A stretch of DNA of 64,000 nucleotides. It comes from CAVYPR01 sp963770505. Lineage in GTDB: Bacteria; Actinomycetota; Acidimicrobiia; Acidimicrobiales; RAAP-2. A model generated the notes under the pieces. It did not search any database, was not told the DNA's origin, and saw only the letters and a program-made list of their open reading frames with translations. A program made the translations under genes and the position numbers. This document shows positions 32,625 through 41,419 of this stretch, piece after piece. The stretch is from assembly GCA_963770505.1 (NCBI GenBank), contig CAVYPR010000003.1, forward strand, positions 248,001-312,000, read 5' to 3'. Position 1 is the first letter of the stretch, and each line of letters starts with the position of its first letter.

Positions 32625-33248
32625 TCACCACCGGCCGATGTGGATCCGCTCGGCCGCCGTCGGCCCGGGCCGATCCAGCGACGCCGAGCGGTGGTCCGCC
32701 CCGTCGGGGTGGCCCAGTAGCACCGCCCCGAAGAGCCGCCAGTCCCCGGGGACGCCCAGGGCCCCGAGCAGCGGGGCCTCGCCCCGGAAGTTCCCGTGGA
32801 AGCAGGCGCCGAGGCCGGCGTCGGTGGCCGCCAACAGGAGGGTCATGACCGAGAACCCGGCGTCGCCGAACCAGTAGGGCACCGGCCAGGCGGCCGGGCC
32901 GCCGCCCCCCCCGCCGGCCGGGCCCAGCCCGGCGGCGGCCTTGTCGGGCTCGCCGTAGCGGTCGAGGTAGGCCCCGGGCGAGGTGAGCGACAGGGCCACC
33001 ACCGGGGCGCGTGACAGCCCCGGCCAGCGCCTCGACCCCCGCCGCCACTCCGCCGTCGTGGTGTGGTCCCAGTACAGGGCGGTCTCCTCCGGCCCGGCCA
33101 GGACCAGCCAGGCCGTGCCCCGGGTGTGGCCGGCCGTGGGCGCCGCCAGGGCGTCGGCCACCAGGCGGGTCACGAGGTCTCCGTCGACCGGCCGGCCCGA
33201 GAAGCTGCGCACCATGTGCCGGCGCCGGACGGCCTCGGTCAGCTCCAC
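32625..33248 (-). CDS. Nitroreductase family protein
   Basis: 207 residues from GTG at 33248. FMN-dependent fold with the family opening MELTEAVRRRHMVRSFSGRPV, APTAGHTRGTAWLVL and the later GDAGFSVMTLLLAATDAGLGACFHG, which contributes to the FMN site. A glycine run (GPAGGGGGGPAAWP) sits in the middle. F420- or FMN-type substrate is unknown; nitroreductase is a family name, not a proven activity. Stands between the SDR operon and the rhodanese-MoeB gene. Confidence 0.85.
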   Translation of the reverse strand: MELTEAVRRRHMVRSFSGRPVDGDLVTRLVADALAAPTAGHTRGTAWLVLAGPEETALYWDHTTTAEWRRGSRRWPGLSRAPVVALSLTSPGAYLDRYGEPDKAAAGLGPAGGGGGGPAAWPVPYWFGDAGFSVMTLLLAATDAGLGACFHGNFRGEAPLLGALGVPGDWRLFGAVLLGHPDGADHRSASLDRPGPTAAERIHIGRW

Positions 33249-33387
33249 GGCCCTGTTCTACCCCCTTGACCTGCAGGCCCGGGGGCCCGAGGCGTCCGGG
33301 GGAATGTTGACCCGCCTGGTAGGGTTTCAATGAGCAACGGACCCGTCCCGGCGCGGCGCGCCGATCCCGCAAGGTCGGAGGTCATCC

Positions 33388-34545
33388 ATGCCCACCCCCA
33401 GAGAGCTGCTCAACCAGGCCAAGCAGGTCGTCGACGAGGTCGACACGGCCGAGGCCGAGTCCCGCCTGGGCGGGGCCCAGTTCCTCGACGTCCGCGAGCC
33501 CGAGGAGTACCAGCAGGGCGCCATCGCCGGCGCCGTGCACATCCCCCGAGGCCAGCTCGAGTTCTCGGTCGAGTCGCGGCTGCCCGACAAGGGGGAACCG
33601 GTCGTCGTCTACTGCGCCTCGGGCATCCGGTCGGTCTTCGCGGCCCGGACGCTGGGCGAGCTCGGCTACAGCCAGGTGGCCTCGATGGCCGGCGGCTTCA
33701 ACCGCTGGAAGGACGACGGCCGGCCCTGGGAGGCGCCGCGCACGCTCACCCCCGATCAGCGCAACCGCTACCAGCGCCACCTGCTCATGGCCGACGTGGG
33801 CGAGAAGGGCCAGCAGAAGCTGCTCGACTCCAAGGTCCTGCTGCTCGGGGCGGGCGGCCTCGGCTCCCCGGCCGCGCTCTACCTGGCGGCGGCGGGGGTG
33901 GGCACGCTCGGGATCATCGACATGGACGTCGTCGACGAGTCGAACCTGCAGCGCCAGATCCTGCACAACATGGACCGCATCGGGGAGCGCAAGGTCGACT
34001 CGGCCAAGAAGACGCTGACCCTGCTCAACCCCGACGTCGACGTCGCCACCTACGACGTGCGGCTCGGGGCCGACAACGTGCTCGAGATCATCGACGGCTA
34101 CGACCTGATCGTCGACGGCACCGACAACTTCCCGACCCGCTACCTGGTCAACGACGCCTCCTTGGTCAAGCGGATCCCCGTGGTGCACGGGTCGATCTTC
34201 CAGTTCGAGGGGCAGGCCACGGTCTTCGACCCCTACAACGGACCCTGCTACCGCTGCCTCATCCCCGTGCCGCCCCCGGCCGAGCAGGCCCCGTCGTGCG
34301 CCGAGGCCGGCGTGCTCGGCGTCCTGCCCGGCATCATCGGGTCCATCCAGGCGGTCGAGGCGATCAAGATGCTGCTCGGACTGGGCGACCCGCTGGTGGG
34401 CCGCCTGCTCGCCTACGACGCGCTCGACGAGTCGTTCCGCACGTTCAAGGTGCGCCGCGACCCGGCCTGCCCGGCCTGCGGTCCCGACGCCGGCGAGATC
34501 GTCATCGCCGAGTACGACGAGCTCTGCATGCCGCACCGCCACTGA
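33388..34545 (+). CDS. Rhodanese-MoeB/ThiF fusion: sulfur-carrier adenylyl- and sulfurtransferase
   Basis: 385 residues from ATG at 33388, with GGTCGGAGG upstream. Residues about 18-115 are a rhodanese domain (FLDVREPEEYQQGAI, active Cys76 in VVYCASGIRS). Residues about 125-385 are a ThiF/MoeB E1-like domain: RYQRHLLMADVGEKGQQKL, LLLGAGGLGSPAALYLAAAG (ATP), NLQRQILH, DGTDNFPTRYLVND, and zinc cysteines in CYRC and CPAC. It would adenylate and thiolate the C terminus of a small ubiquitin-like carrier (MoaD, ThiS or CysO). In MoeZ/MOCS3 the rhodanese is C-terminal; here it comes first. A terminator follows. Confidence 0.9.
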   Translation: MPTPRELLNQAKQVVDEVDTAEAESRLGGAQFLDVREPEEYQQGAIAGAVHIPRGQLEFSVESRLPDKGEPVVVYCASGIRSVFAARTLGELGYSQVASMAGGFNRWKDDGRPWEAPRTLTPDQRNRYQRHLLMADVGEKGQQKLLDSKVLLLGAGGLGSPAALYLAAAGVGTLGIIDMDVVDESNLQRQILHNMDRIGERKVDSAKKTLTLLNPDVDVATYDVRLGADNVLEIIDGYDLIVDGTDNFPTRYLVNDASLVKRIPVVHGSIFQFEGQATVFDPYNGPCYRCLIPVPPPAEQAPSCAEAGVLGVLPGIIGSIQAVEAIKMLLGLGDPLVGRLLAYDALDESFRTFKVRRDPACPACGPDAGEIVIAEYDELCMPHRH

Positions 34546-34556
34546 GGAGGCCTGAC

Positions 34557-34581
34557 AAGGCCCGAGGGAACCCGGGCCTTT
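34557..34581 (+). terminator. Rho-independent-type terminator after the rhodanese-MoeB gene
   Basis: Perfect 8-bp stem AAGGCCCG / CGGGCCTT with an 8-base loop, then a further T, 11 bp after the stop codon. It also separates this gene from the mutase promoter. Confidence 0.7.
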
Positions 34582-34598
34582 GGCGCGAACCGGTGCCG

Positions 34599-34604
34599 TA
34601 GGCT
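34599..34604 (+). promoter_or_regulatory. Probable -10 box (TAGGCT) for the acyl-CoA mutase gene
   Basis: TAGGCT lies 7 nt before the ATG at 34612 with no ribosome site between, the same arrangement as at several other genes in the window. Confidence 0.45.
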
Positions 34605-34611
34605 TCTGGTC

Positions 34612-36209
34612 ATGGCCTCCGAACGACCTTCCCCCGACACGCGCACGACGGACTCGGGGATCGAGATCCGGACCGTCTACACCGCCGCCGACCTCGAGGG
34701 CTGGGACCCGGCGACCCGGCTGGGCGAGCCGGGGAAGTACCCCTACACCCGGGGCGTGCACCCCGGCATGTACCGCCAGCGGCTGTGGACCATGCGCCAG
34801 TACGCCGGGTTCGGCACGGCCGAGTCGACCAACGAGCGGTTCAAGTTCCTCCTGGGCGCCGGCCAGACCGGCCTGTCGTGCGCCTTCGACCTCCCCACCC
34901 AGATGGGCTTCGACTCGGACCATCCCCGGGCCGAGGGCGAGGTGGGCAAGGTGGGGGTGGCCATCGACTCCCTGGCCGACATGCGGCTCCTGCTGGCCGA
35001 CCTCCCGCTCGACAAGGTCACCACCTCGATGACCATCAACGCCACGGCGGCCATCCTCCTCCTCCTCTACCAACTGGTGGCCGAGGAGCAGGGGGTCCCG
35101 GGCGAGAAGGTGGGCGGCACCATCCAGAACGACATCTTGAAGGAGTACGTGGCCCGGGGCACCTACATCTACCCGCCTCGACCCTCGATGCGCCTGATCG
35201 TCGACACCTTCGCCTACTGCCGCGAGCACCTGCCCAACTGGAACACCATCTCCATCTCCGGCTACCACATCCGCGAGGCCGGCTCCACGGCGGTGCAGGA
35301 GGTGGCCTTCACCCTGGCCGACGGGATCGCCTACGTCGAGGCGGCCCTCGCCGCCGGCCTGGGGGTCGACGAGTTCGCACCCCGGCTCTCCTTCTTCTTC
35401 AACGCCCACAACAACCTCTTCGAGGAGGTGGCCAAGTACCGCGCCGCCCGGCGCATGTGGGCCCGCATCATGACCGAGCGGTTCAAGGCGACCGACGACC
35501 GCTCCAAGGTGCTGCGCTTCCACACCCAGACCGGCGGCTCCACCCTCACCGCCCAGCAGCCCGAGAACAACATCGTCCGGGTCACCGTCCAGGCCCTGGC
35601 CGCCGCGTTGGGGGGCACCCAGAGCCTGCACACCAACGGCTTCGACGAGGCGCTCGGGCTGCCCACCACCCGGGCGGCCAAGCTGGCCCTGCGCACCCAG
35701 CAGGTCGTCGGCTACGAGTCGGGGATCGCCGACACCGTCGACCCCCTGGCCGGCTCGTACTTCGTCGAGTCGCTCACCGACGAGGTCGAGCGGGCGGCCC
35801 AGGCCTACCTCGAACGCATCGACGAGCTCGGCGGCGCGGTGGCGGCCATCGAGGCCGGGTTCATGCAGGGCGAGATCGAGGGCGCCGCCTACGCCTACGC
35901 CAAGGCGGTGGACGACGGCGAGAAGGTGGTGGTCGGGGTCAACCGTTTCGTCGAGGAGACACCAGGAGCCGACCGAGGTCTTCCCGATCGACGTCGAGCT
36001 CCAGCGCTCCCAGGTCGCCCGGGTCGGCCTCGGTGCGCGCCGAGCGGGACCAGGCCGCGGTCGACGCCGCACTCGACGACGTCCGGGCCGCGGCGCGCGG
36101 CTCGCAGAACCTGCTGGTCCCGATGAAGGCGGCCCTGGGCCGGATGGCCACCCTGGGCGAGGTCTCCGACGTGCTGCGCGGCGAGTTCGGCGTCTACGCG
36201 CCACGGTGA
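34612..36209 (+). pseudogene. Methylmalonyl-CoA mutase-type acyl-CoA mutase, large subunit, split by two +1 shifts near the 3' end
   Basis: B12-dependent carbon-skeleton mutase. From ATG at 34612 one frame gives PYTRGVHPGMYRQRLWTMRQ, GLSCAFDLPTQMGFDSDHPR, GTIQNDILKEYVARGTYI, ISISGYHIREAGSTAVQEV, FHTQTGGSTLTAQQPENNIV and SLHTNGFDEALGLPT. Frame changes at about 35960 and 36022-36025 (one extra base each) lead through FPIDVELQRSQVARV to RAERDQAAVDAALDDV and GEVSDVLRGEFGVYAPR. Repaired length is 531 residues, normal for the large subunit, which lacks the B12-binding domain; a separate small subunit is expected elsewhere. Methylmalonyl-CoA is the likeliest substrate, but isobutyryl-CoA-type mutases are related. 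Confidence 0.88.
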
Positions 36210-36227
36210 CGGCCGGGGCGCCGGCCG

Positions 36228-36563
36228 TCAGGCCCGCGCCGCCTCGCTGAAGTGCTCGACGGTGGGGAACGGCTCGTAGAAGTGGTGGAGGAGCCGGCGC
36301 CACTCGTTGTAGGGGGGAGATCCCCTAAAGCCTGTCGTGTGGTCCTCCAGCGTTGCCCAGCCCACCAGCAGCAGGTAGCGGTTGGGCCGCTCCAGGCAGC
36401 GGTCGAGGCGCAGCCAGCGGAACCCCGGGGCCGAGGCGATGTACTGACGGGCCTCGGCGAAGGCGAGCTCGAACGCCGCCTCCCGGCCGGGTGCGACGTC
36501 GAGGACGGCGTGCTCGAGCACCCCGTCGTCGTCGGGACCCGGCCCGCCTTCCGTCGGGCTCAC
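36228..36563 (-). CDS. Antibiotic biosynthesis monooxygenase-like (ABM) small protein
   Basis: 111 residues from GTG at 36563; the GTGA overlap with the stop of the M20 gene fixes the start. Ferredoxin-like dimeric alpha/beta barrel: EHAVLDVAPGREAAFELAF, then FRWLRLDRCLERPNRYLLLV and WATLEDHTTGFRGSPPYNEW. Members include heme-degrading and quinol monooxygenases, and many have no known activity. Coupled to the M20 hydrolase gene. Confidence 0.8.
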   Translation of the reverse strand: MSPTEGGPGPDDDGVLEHAVLDVAPGREAAFELAFAEARQYIASAPGFRWLRLDRCLERPNRYLLLVGWATLEDHTTGFRGSPPYNEWRRLLHHFYEPFPTVEHFSEAARA

Positions 36564-37741
36564 GACGCCGGGGCCAAGAGGCGGTGGCGCAGCCCCTCGG
36601 TGGTGGCGGCGTCGATGGCCGTCCAGGCCATGGCCAGGGCCCCGTCGCGCACGGCGGCGTCGGCCGAGGGGGTGACGCAGGCGGCGGCGAAGGCCGGTTG
36701 GTGGTTGACCGCCCCGCCGGCCTCGATCGCCATGAGCGGGTGGATCGAGGGGACGGCCAGCGAGACGTTGGCCATGTCGGTGGAGAGCGTCGGCGGCGGT
36801 TCGCCCCGGTCGTCGAGGGTGAACCGCCGTCCCAGGGCCTCGGCGTTGGCCCGGTAGGCGCCCAGCAGGCCCCCGTCGGACTCCATGTGGGAGTAGGGGG
36901 GGCAGAGCTCCTCGTAGGAGACGGCGCACCCGGTGGCCAAGGCCCCGGCCTCGAAGCACGCCTGCACCCTGGGCTCGAGCTCGGCCAGGCCGCGGGCGGT
37001 GCGGGACCGGCACATGAAGCGCCCCGCCGCCGACCCCGGCACCACGTTGGCCGCCCGGCCACCCTCGGTCACCACGCCGTGCACCTGGTCGCCGGGGCGC
37101 AGGTGCTGGCGGAGGAGGCCGATGGCCACCTGGGACACGGTCATGGCGTCCAGGGCGTTGATCCCCTCCCACGGCGCGGCCGAGGCGTGGGCCTCGCGCC
37201 CGGCGAAGCGGACGTCGAAGTGGGAGACGGCCAGGCAGGTCGCCTCCAGCCGCTCGTCGGGCCAGGGGTGCACCATCATCGCCGCGTGCACCCCGTCGAA
37301 CCCGCCCCTCTCGAGCATGCGGATCTTGCCGCCCCCGCCCTCCTCGGCCGGGGTCCCGAGCACCAGCACGGTCAGGCCGACGTCGTCGGCCACTTCGGCC
37401 AGGGCCAGGCCGGCGCCCACGGCGGCGGCGGCGATGATGTTGTGGCCACAGGCGTGGCCCACCCCGGGCAGGGCGTCGTACTCGGCGCAGACGGCCACCA
37501 CCAGCGGGCCGGACCCGGCCCGGGCGGAGAAGGAGGTCGGCAGGTCGCAGACCCCCTCGGTGACGTCCATCCCGCCGTCGGCCAGGGCGCCGGCCACGGC
37601 CGCCGCGGACCACCGCTCCTCGAAGCAGGTCTCGGGGTGGCGGTGGACCTCGTGGGAGAGGGCGACGAGGTCGTCGAGCCGCCCGCGCACCGACGCCTCG
37701 GCGGCGGCCTTGGCACCGCCGGCGGGCTTGGAGGTGGCCAC
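36560..37741 (-). CDS. M20 family amidohydrolase/peptidase (PM20D2/AbgB-like)
   Basis: 393 residues from GTG at 37741. Di-metal hydrolase: CAEYDALPGVGHACGHN with metal ligands, the glutamate pair in GTPAEEGGGGKI, VHPWPDE and the dimerisation domain with AHASAAPWEGINALDA. The motif YDALPGVGHACGHN is typical of the peptidase M20 domain-containing 2 / p-aminobenzoyl-glutamate hydrolase group, so an amide or dipeptide substrate is likely. Ends in a 4-bp overlap with the ABM gene and starts 14 bp after the carboxylase gene: a probable three-gene transcript. Confidence 0.88.
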   Translation of the reverse strand: MATSKPAGGAKAAAEASVRGRLDDLVALSHEVHRHPETCFEERWSAAAVAGALADGGMDVTEGVCDLPTSFSARAGSGPLVVAVCAEYDALPGVGHACGHNIIAAAAVGAGLALAEVADDVGLTVLVLGTPAEEGGGGKIRMLERGGFDGVHAAMMVHPWPDERLEATCLAVSHFDVRFAGREAHASAAPWEGINALDAMTVSQVAIGLLRQHLRPGDQVHGVVTEGGRAANVVPGSAAGRFMCRSRTARGLAELEPRVQACFEAGALATGCAVSYEELCPPYSHMESDGGLLGAYRANAEALGRRFTLDDRGEPPPTLSTDMANVSLAVPSIHPLMAIEAGGAVNHQPAFAAACVTPSADAAVRDGALAMAWTAIDAATTEGLRHRLLAPAS

Positions 37742-37754
37742 CGGGCGGCCGGCG

Positions 37755-39515
37755 CTACTCGATGACGGCGACGACGTCGCCGCCGCCCACCGAGTCCCCG
37801 GCGGACACCCGGACCTCCCGCACCACCCCGGCCTTCTCGGCGTTGACGGCGTTCTCCATCTTCATGGCCTCGAGGATGCAGATCGTCTGCCCCACCTCCA
37901 CCGTGTCGCCCTCGGCCACGAGCACCTTGACGATCGTCCCCTGCATGGGCACGGTCACCGAGCCCGAGTTGGCCCCGACGGCGGCGGCCTGGGACGCCCG
38001 GCGTCTCGTGGCACCCGCACGGCCGGTGGCCGCGGCGGGGGCGCCGACGGCCTCGGGCACCCAGAGCTTGAGGCGGTAGCGGCGGCCGTCCACCTCGGCC
38101 GTCACCTCGCGCAGCACCCGCTCGTCACCGTCCTCGGCCCCGTCCCCGCCGGTGTCGCCCGCTTCGAGCCCCGACAGGTCGAGGGTGTCCTCCACCCACT
38201 TGGTCGAGTGGCGGGCCTCGGCGAAGTCGGGGTGCGACAGGATGGCCACGTCGGCCGGGATCGTGGTGGCCACGCCCTCGATCCTGGTCTCGCCCAGGGC
38301 CCGCAGCATCCGCCGGCGGGCCAGCTCGCGGTCCTCGGCCCACACCACCAGCTTGGCCAGCAGGTTGTCGTAGTGCTGGCTGACGGTGTCGCCCGCCTCG
38401 TAGCCGGCGTCCAGGCGGACGCCCGGGCCGGCCGGGGCGTCGAACCGGGTGATGGTGCCCGGGGAGGGGGAGAACCGCCCGCCCGTCGGGTCCTCGGCGT
38501 TGATGCGGACCTCGATGGCGTGCCCGCGCCGGACGATCTCGTCCTGGGCGAAGGGGAGGGGCTCGCCCGAGGCCACCCGCAGCTGCCAGGCCACCAGGTC
38601 CAGGCCGGTGACGAGCTCGGTCACCGGGTGCTCGACCTGCAGGCGGGTGTTCATCTCCAAGAAGTAGAACTCGCCCTCTTCGTAGAGGAACTCCACGGTG
38701 CCGGCGTTCACGTAGCCGCAGGCCTGGGTCACCTTCACGGCGGCCGCCCCCATGGCCTGGCGCACCTCGTCGGGGAAGTCGGGGGCCGGGCTCTCCTCGA
38801 TCAGCTTCTGGTGGCGCCGCTGGCACGAGCAGTCCCGCTCGCCGAGCCACAGGGCGCGTCCGTGGGTGTCGGCGATCACCTGCATCTCGATGTGGCGCGG
38901 CCAGACCAGGTAGCGCTCGACGTAGACCTCGGGCCGGCCGAAGTAGGCCTTGGCCTCGCGTTGGGCCGACTCCACCGCCTCGGCCGCCTCCTCGGCGGAG
39001 CGGACCACCTTCATGCCCCGCCCGCCGCCGCCGTAGGCGGCCTTGATGGCCACCGGCCAGCCGTGCTCTTGACCGAAGGCCACCACCTCGTCGGGCGAGG
39101 CCAACGGCTCGGAGCGCCCGGGCACCCCCGCCACGCCGGCGGCGTCGGCGGCCAGGCGCGAGCTGATCTTGTCCCCCATGACCTCCATGGCCTCGGGCGG
39201 GGGACCGATGAAGGTCACCCCCTCCGAGGTGATGGCCCGGGCGAAGTCGGGGTTCTCCGAGAAGAAGCCGTAGCCGGGGTGGACGGCGTCGGCACCGCTG
39301 CGCTCGATGGCCGCCAAGATGGCCTCGGTGTTGAGATAGCTCTCGGCGGCCGTCTCCCCGCCGAGGGCGTAGGCCTCGTCGGCCAGGCGCACATGGAGCG
39401 CCTCGCGGTCCAGGTCCGAGTAGACGGCCACGGTGGCCACGCCCATCTCCCGGCAGGTGCGGGCGACGCGCACGGCGATCTCTCCCCGGTTGGCGATGAG
39501 GACCTTCTTCAGCAC
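37755..39515 (-). CDS. Acetyl/propionyl-CoA carboxylase alpha chain (biotin carboxylase + biotin carrier)
   Basis: 586 residues from GTG at 39515, with GGGGAAGG upstream. Biotin carboxylase part (residues about 1-450): LIANRGEIAVRVARTCREMG, GGGGRGMKVV (ATP), ERDCSCQRRHQKLIEESPAP, EMNTRLQVEHPVTE and RINAED. The C-terminal biotinyl domain ends with ILEAMKMEN, biotin Lys near 552. Long- or short-chain acyl-CoA carboxylases of actinomycetes use such alpha chains with separate beta chains, not seen here. Likely feeds propionyl-CoA to methylmalonyl-CoA, substrate of the mutase at 34.6 kb. Divergent from birA. Confidence 0.93.
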   Translation of the reverse strand: MLKKVLIANRGEIAVRVARTCREMGVATVAVYSDLDREALHVRLADEAYALGGETAAESYLNTEAILAAIERSGADAVHPGYGFFSENPDFARAITSEGVTFIGPPPEAMEVMGDKISSRLAADAAGVAGVPGRSEPLASPDEVVAFGQEHGWPVAIKAAYGGGGRGMKVVRSAEEAAEAVESAQREAKAYFGRPEVYVERYLVWPRHIEMQVIADTHGRALWLGERDCSCQRRHQKLIEESPAPDFPDEVRQAMGAAAVKVTQACGYVNAGTVEFLYEEGEFYFLEMNTRLQVEHPVTELVTGLDLVAWQLRVASGEPLPFAQDEIVRRGHAIEVRINAEDPTGGRFSPSPGTITRFDAPAGPGVRLDAGYEAGDTVSQHYDNLLAKLVVWAEDRELARRRMLRALGETRIEGVATTIPADVAILSHPDFAEARHSTKWVEDTLDLSGLEAGDTGGDGAEDGDERVLREVTAEVDGRRYRLKLWVPEAVGAPAAATGRAGATRRRASQAAAVGANSGSVTVPMQGTIVKVLVAEGDTVEVGQTICILEAMKMENAVNAEKAGVVREVRVSAGDSVGGGDVVAVIE

Positions 39516-39589
39516 GCTGCGCCTTCCCCTTCCCCGGCGACGGGCCGCCAGGGCGGCCCGACTGGTCCCGTCAACACTGTCACGACCCG

Positions 39590-39595
39590 TATGGT
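39590..39595 (+). promoter_or_regulatory. Probable -10 box (TATGGT) for birA
   Basis: TATGGT ends 7 nt before the ATG at 39603. It also contains an alternative ATG (39591), but that would put the box inside the gene. Confidence 0.4.
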
Positions 39596-39602
39596 TCCTG
39601 CC

Positions 39603-40391
39603 ATGTCGCCGGAGGCCCACTTCGACGTGCGCCGGTTCGACGCCATCGGGTCGACCAATTCCTACCTGCTGGAGGAGGCCCGCCGGGGCGCTCCCGAGGG
39701 AGTGGTGGTCGTGGCCGACCACCAGACGGCCGGCCGGGGCCGGCTGGGCCGGCGGTGGGAGGCGCCGCCGGGGACCGGCCTGCTGGTCTCGGTGCTGCTG
39801 CGCCCGGTGCTCGAACCCGACCGGCTGCACCTGTGCGCGGCGGTCGTGTCCCTGGCCGTGGCCGACGCCTGCTCGCAGGTGGCCGGGGTCGCCCCCGCCC
39901 TCAAGTGGCCCAACGACCTGCTGGTCCTGGGGAGGAAGGTCGCCGGGGTCCTGGCCGAGTCCGACCCCGCCGCCCCCGGCGGGCCGCCGGGCTCGGTGGC
40001 CGTGGTCGTGGGCGTGGGCTGCAACGTCGACTGGCCGGGGCCGCCGGAGGCCGACGGCGCCGCGCTCAGCGAGGCCGCGGGCCGCCCGGTCGACCGTGAC
40101 GCCCTGCTCGGCGCCCTCCTCGACGCCCTCGCCGCCCGGCGGGGGGACCTCGACGACCCGGCGGGCCGGGCGCGGACCGCCGACGAGCTGCGCCGGCGGT
40201 CGGCCACCCTGGACAGCCCGGTCCGGGTGGAGCGGGCCGGGGCGCCGCCGCTCGTGGGGACGGCCGTCGACCTCACCCCCGAGGGCCACCTCGTCGTGGA
40301 GACGGCCGCCGGCCGGGTGACCGTGGCCGCCGGCGACGTGGTGCACGTACGCCCCGACCAGGGGCCGGAGGGGGGCGGGGCCGGCAGGTAA
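39603..40391 (+). CDS. birA: Biotin-[acetyl-CoA carboxylase] ligase, no DNA-binding domain
   Basis: 262 residues. Attaches biotin to the carrier lysine of carboxylases. Catalytic motifs: FDAIGSTNSYLLEEA, AGRGRLGRRWEAPPGTGLL (the GRGRxxRxW adenylate loop), LKWPNDLLVLGRKVAGVLAE and VGVGCNVDWP, then a small C-terminal SH3-like domain. The helix-turn-helix found in repressor-type BirA is missing, so this is a class I ligase without autorepression. Sits back to back with the biotin carboxylase gene, its probable substrate. Confidence 0.93.
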   Translation: MSPEAHFDVRRFDAIGSTNSYLLEEARRGAPEGVVVVADHQTAGRGRLGRRWEAPPGTGLLVSVLLRPVLEPDRLHLCAAVVSLAVADACSQVAGVAPALKWPNDLLVLGRKVAGVLAESDPAAPGGPPGSVAVVVGVGCNVDWPGPPEADGAALSEAAGRPVDRDALLGALLDALAARRGDLDDPAGRARTADELRRRSATLDSPVRVERAGAPPLVGTAVDLTPEGHLVVETAAGRVTVAAGDVVHVRPDQGPEGGGAGR

Positions 40392-40403
40392 GGTCTCTTC
40401 GAT

Positions 40404-41411
40404 ATGCGACTGCTCGTGACCGGTGGCGCCGGCTTCATCGGGTCCAACTTCGTCCGCTACTGGGTGGAGCAGCACCCCGACGACCACGTCGTGGCCTACG
40501 ACGTGCTCACCTACGCCGGGAACCGCCCCAACCTGGCCGACGTGGAGGACCTGATCACCTTCGTCCAGGGCGACATCTGCGACCTGGCCGCGGCGAGCGG
40601 CACCATCGAGGCCGAGTCGATCGACACCGTCGTCCACTTCGCCGCCGAGTCCCACAACTCCCTGGCGGTGCTCGACCCCGCCCTCTTCTTCCGCACCAAC
40701 GTGCTCGGCACCCAGACCATGCTCGAGGCGTCCCGCCGGCACGGGGTCGGTCGGTTCCACCACATCTCGACCTGCGAGGTCTACGGCGACCTGGCCCTCG
40801 ACAGCGACGAGCGGTTCAGCGAGGAGAGCCCCTACCGCCCCCGCACCCCCTACAACGCCTCCAAGGCCGGGGCCGACCACGCCGTGCGCGCCTACTACGA
40901 GACCTACGGCCTCCCGGTGACCATCACCAACTGCTGCAACAACTACGGGCCCTTCCAGTTCCCCGAGAAGGTCATCCCCCTGTTCACCACCCGGGCCGTC
41001 GACGACCGACCGCTGCCCCTCTACGCCTCGACCGAGAACCGGCGGGAGTGGCTGCACGTGCTGGACCACTGCCGGGCGGTCGAGGCGGTGCTCGACCGCG
41101 GCGAGGTGGGTGAGACCTACCACGTGGGCAGCGGGGTGGAGGCCAGCATCGCCGAGATCGCCGACCTGGTCCTGGGCGTGCTGGACAAGCCCGCCTCGCT
41201 GAAGGAGATCGTGCCGGACCGCCCGGGCCACGACCGCCGCTACCTGCTCGACTCGTCCAAGATCGAGCACCTGCTCGGCTGGCGGCCGCAGATCGGGTTC
41301 GCCGAGGGGCTGGCCGAGACGGTGCGGTGGTACGCGGACCACCGCTCGTGGTGGGAGCCACTGGTCGACCGGGCCCCGGTGGCCGAGGCCGCCTGGGCCA
41401 AGGCCGGCTGA
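40404..41411 (+). CDS. dTDP-glucose 4,6-dehydratase (RmlB-like) with Cys in the catalytic triad position
   Basis: 335 residues from ATG at 40404; TAAGGT lies 9 nt upstream. SDR-type nucleotide-sugar enzyme that makes dTDP-4-keto-6-deoxyglucose. LLVTGGAGFIGSNFVRYWV, VVAYDVLTYAGNRPNL, FAAESHN, PYNASKAGADHAVRAYYET (Tyr150, Lys154) and NNYGPFQFPEKVIPLF are all RmlB-like. The usual Thr-Asp-Glu of the active site is Thr123-Cys124-Glu125 (ISTCEVYGDL). First gene of the glycan operon. A related hexose dehydratase with another NDP-sugar is possible. Confidence 0.85.
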   Translation: MRLLVTGGAGFIGSNFVRYWVEQHPDDHVVAYDVLTYAGNRPNLADVEDLITFVQGDICDLAAASGTIEAESIDTVVHFAAESHNSLAVLDPALFFRTNVLGTQTMLEASRRHGVGRFHHISTCEVYGDLALDSDERFSEESPYRPRTPYNASKAGADHAVRAYYETYGLPVTITNCCNNYGPFQFPEKVIPLFTTRAVDDRPLPLYASTENRREWLHVLDHCRAVEAVLDRGEVGETYHVGSGVEASIAEIADLVLGVLDKPASLKEIVPDRPGHDRRYLLDSSKIEHLLGWRPQIGFAEGLAETVRWYADHRSWWEPLVDRAPVAEAAWAKAG

Positions 41412-41419
41412 GGCGCACC

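Noticed and set aside
34546..34598. Possible attachment site or mobile-element end
   Set aside because: The inverted repeat is explained by a transcription terminator, and no integrase, transposase or direct repeat is nearby.
36933..39602. Forward extension of the birA frame back over the M20 and carboxylase genes
   Set aside because: birA motifs begin right after 39603, and the upstream part is a shadow of the reverse-strand carboxylase gene.
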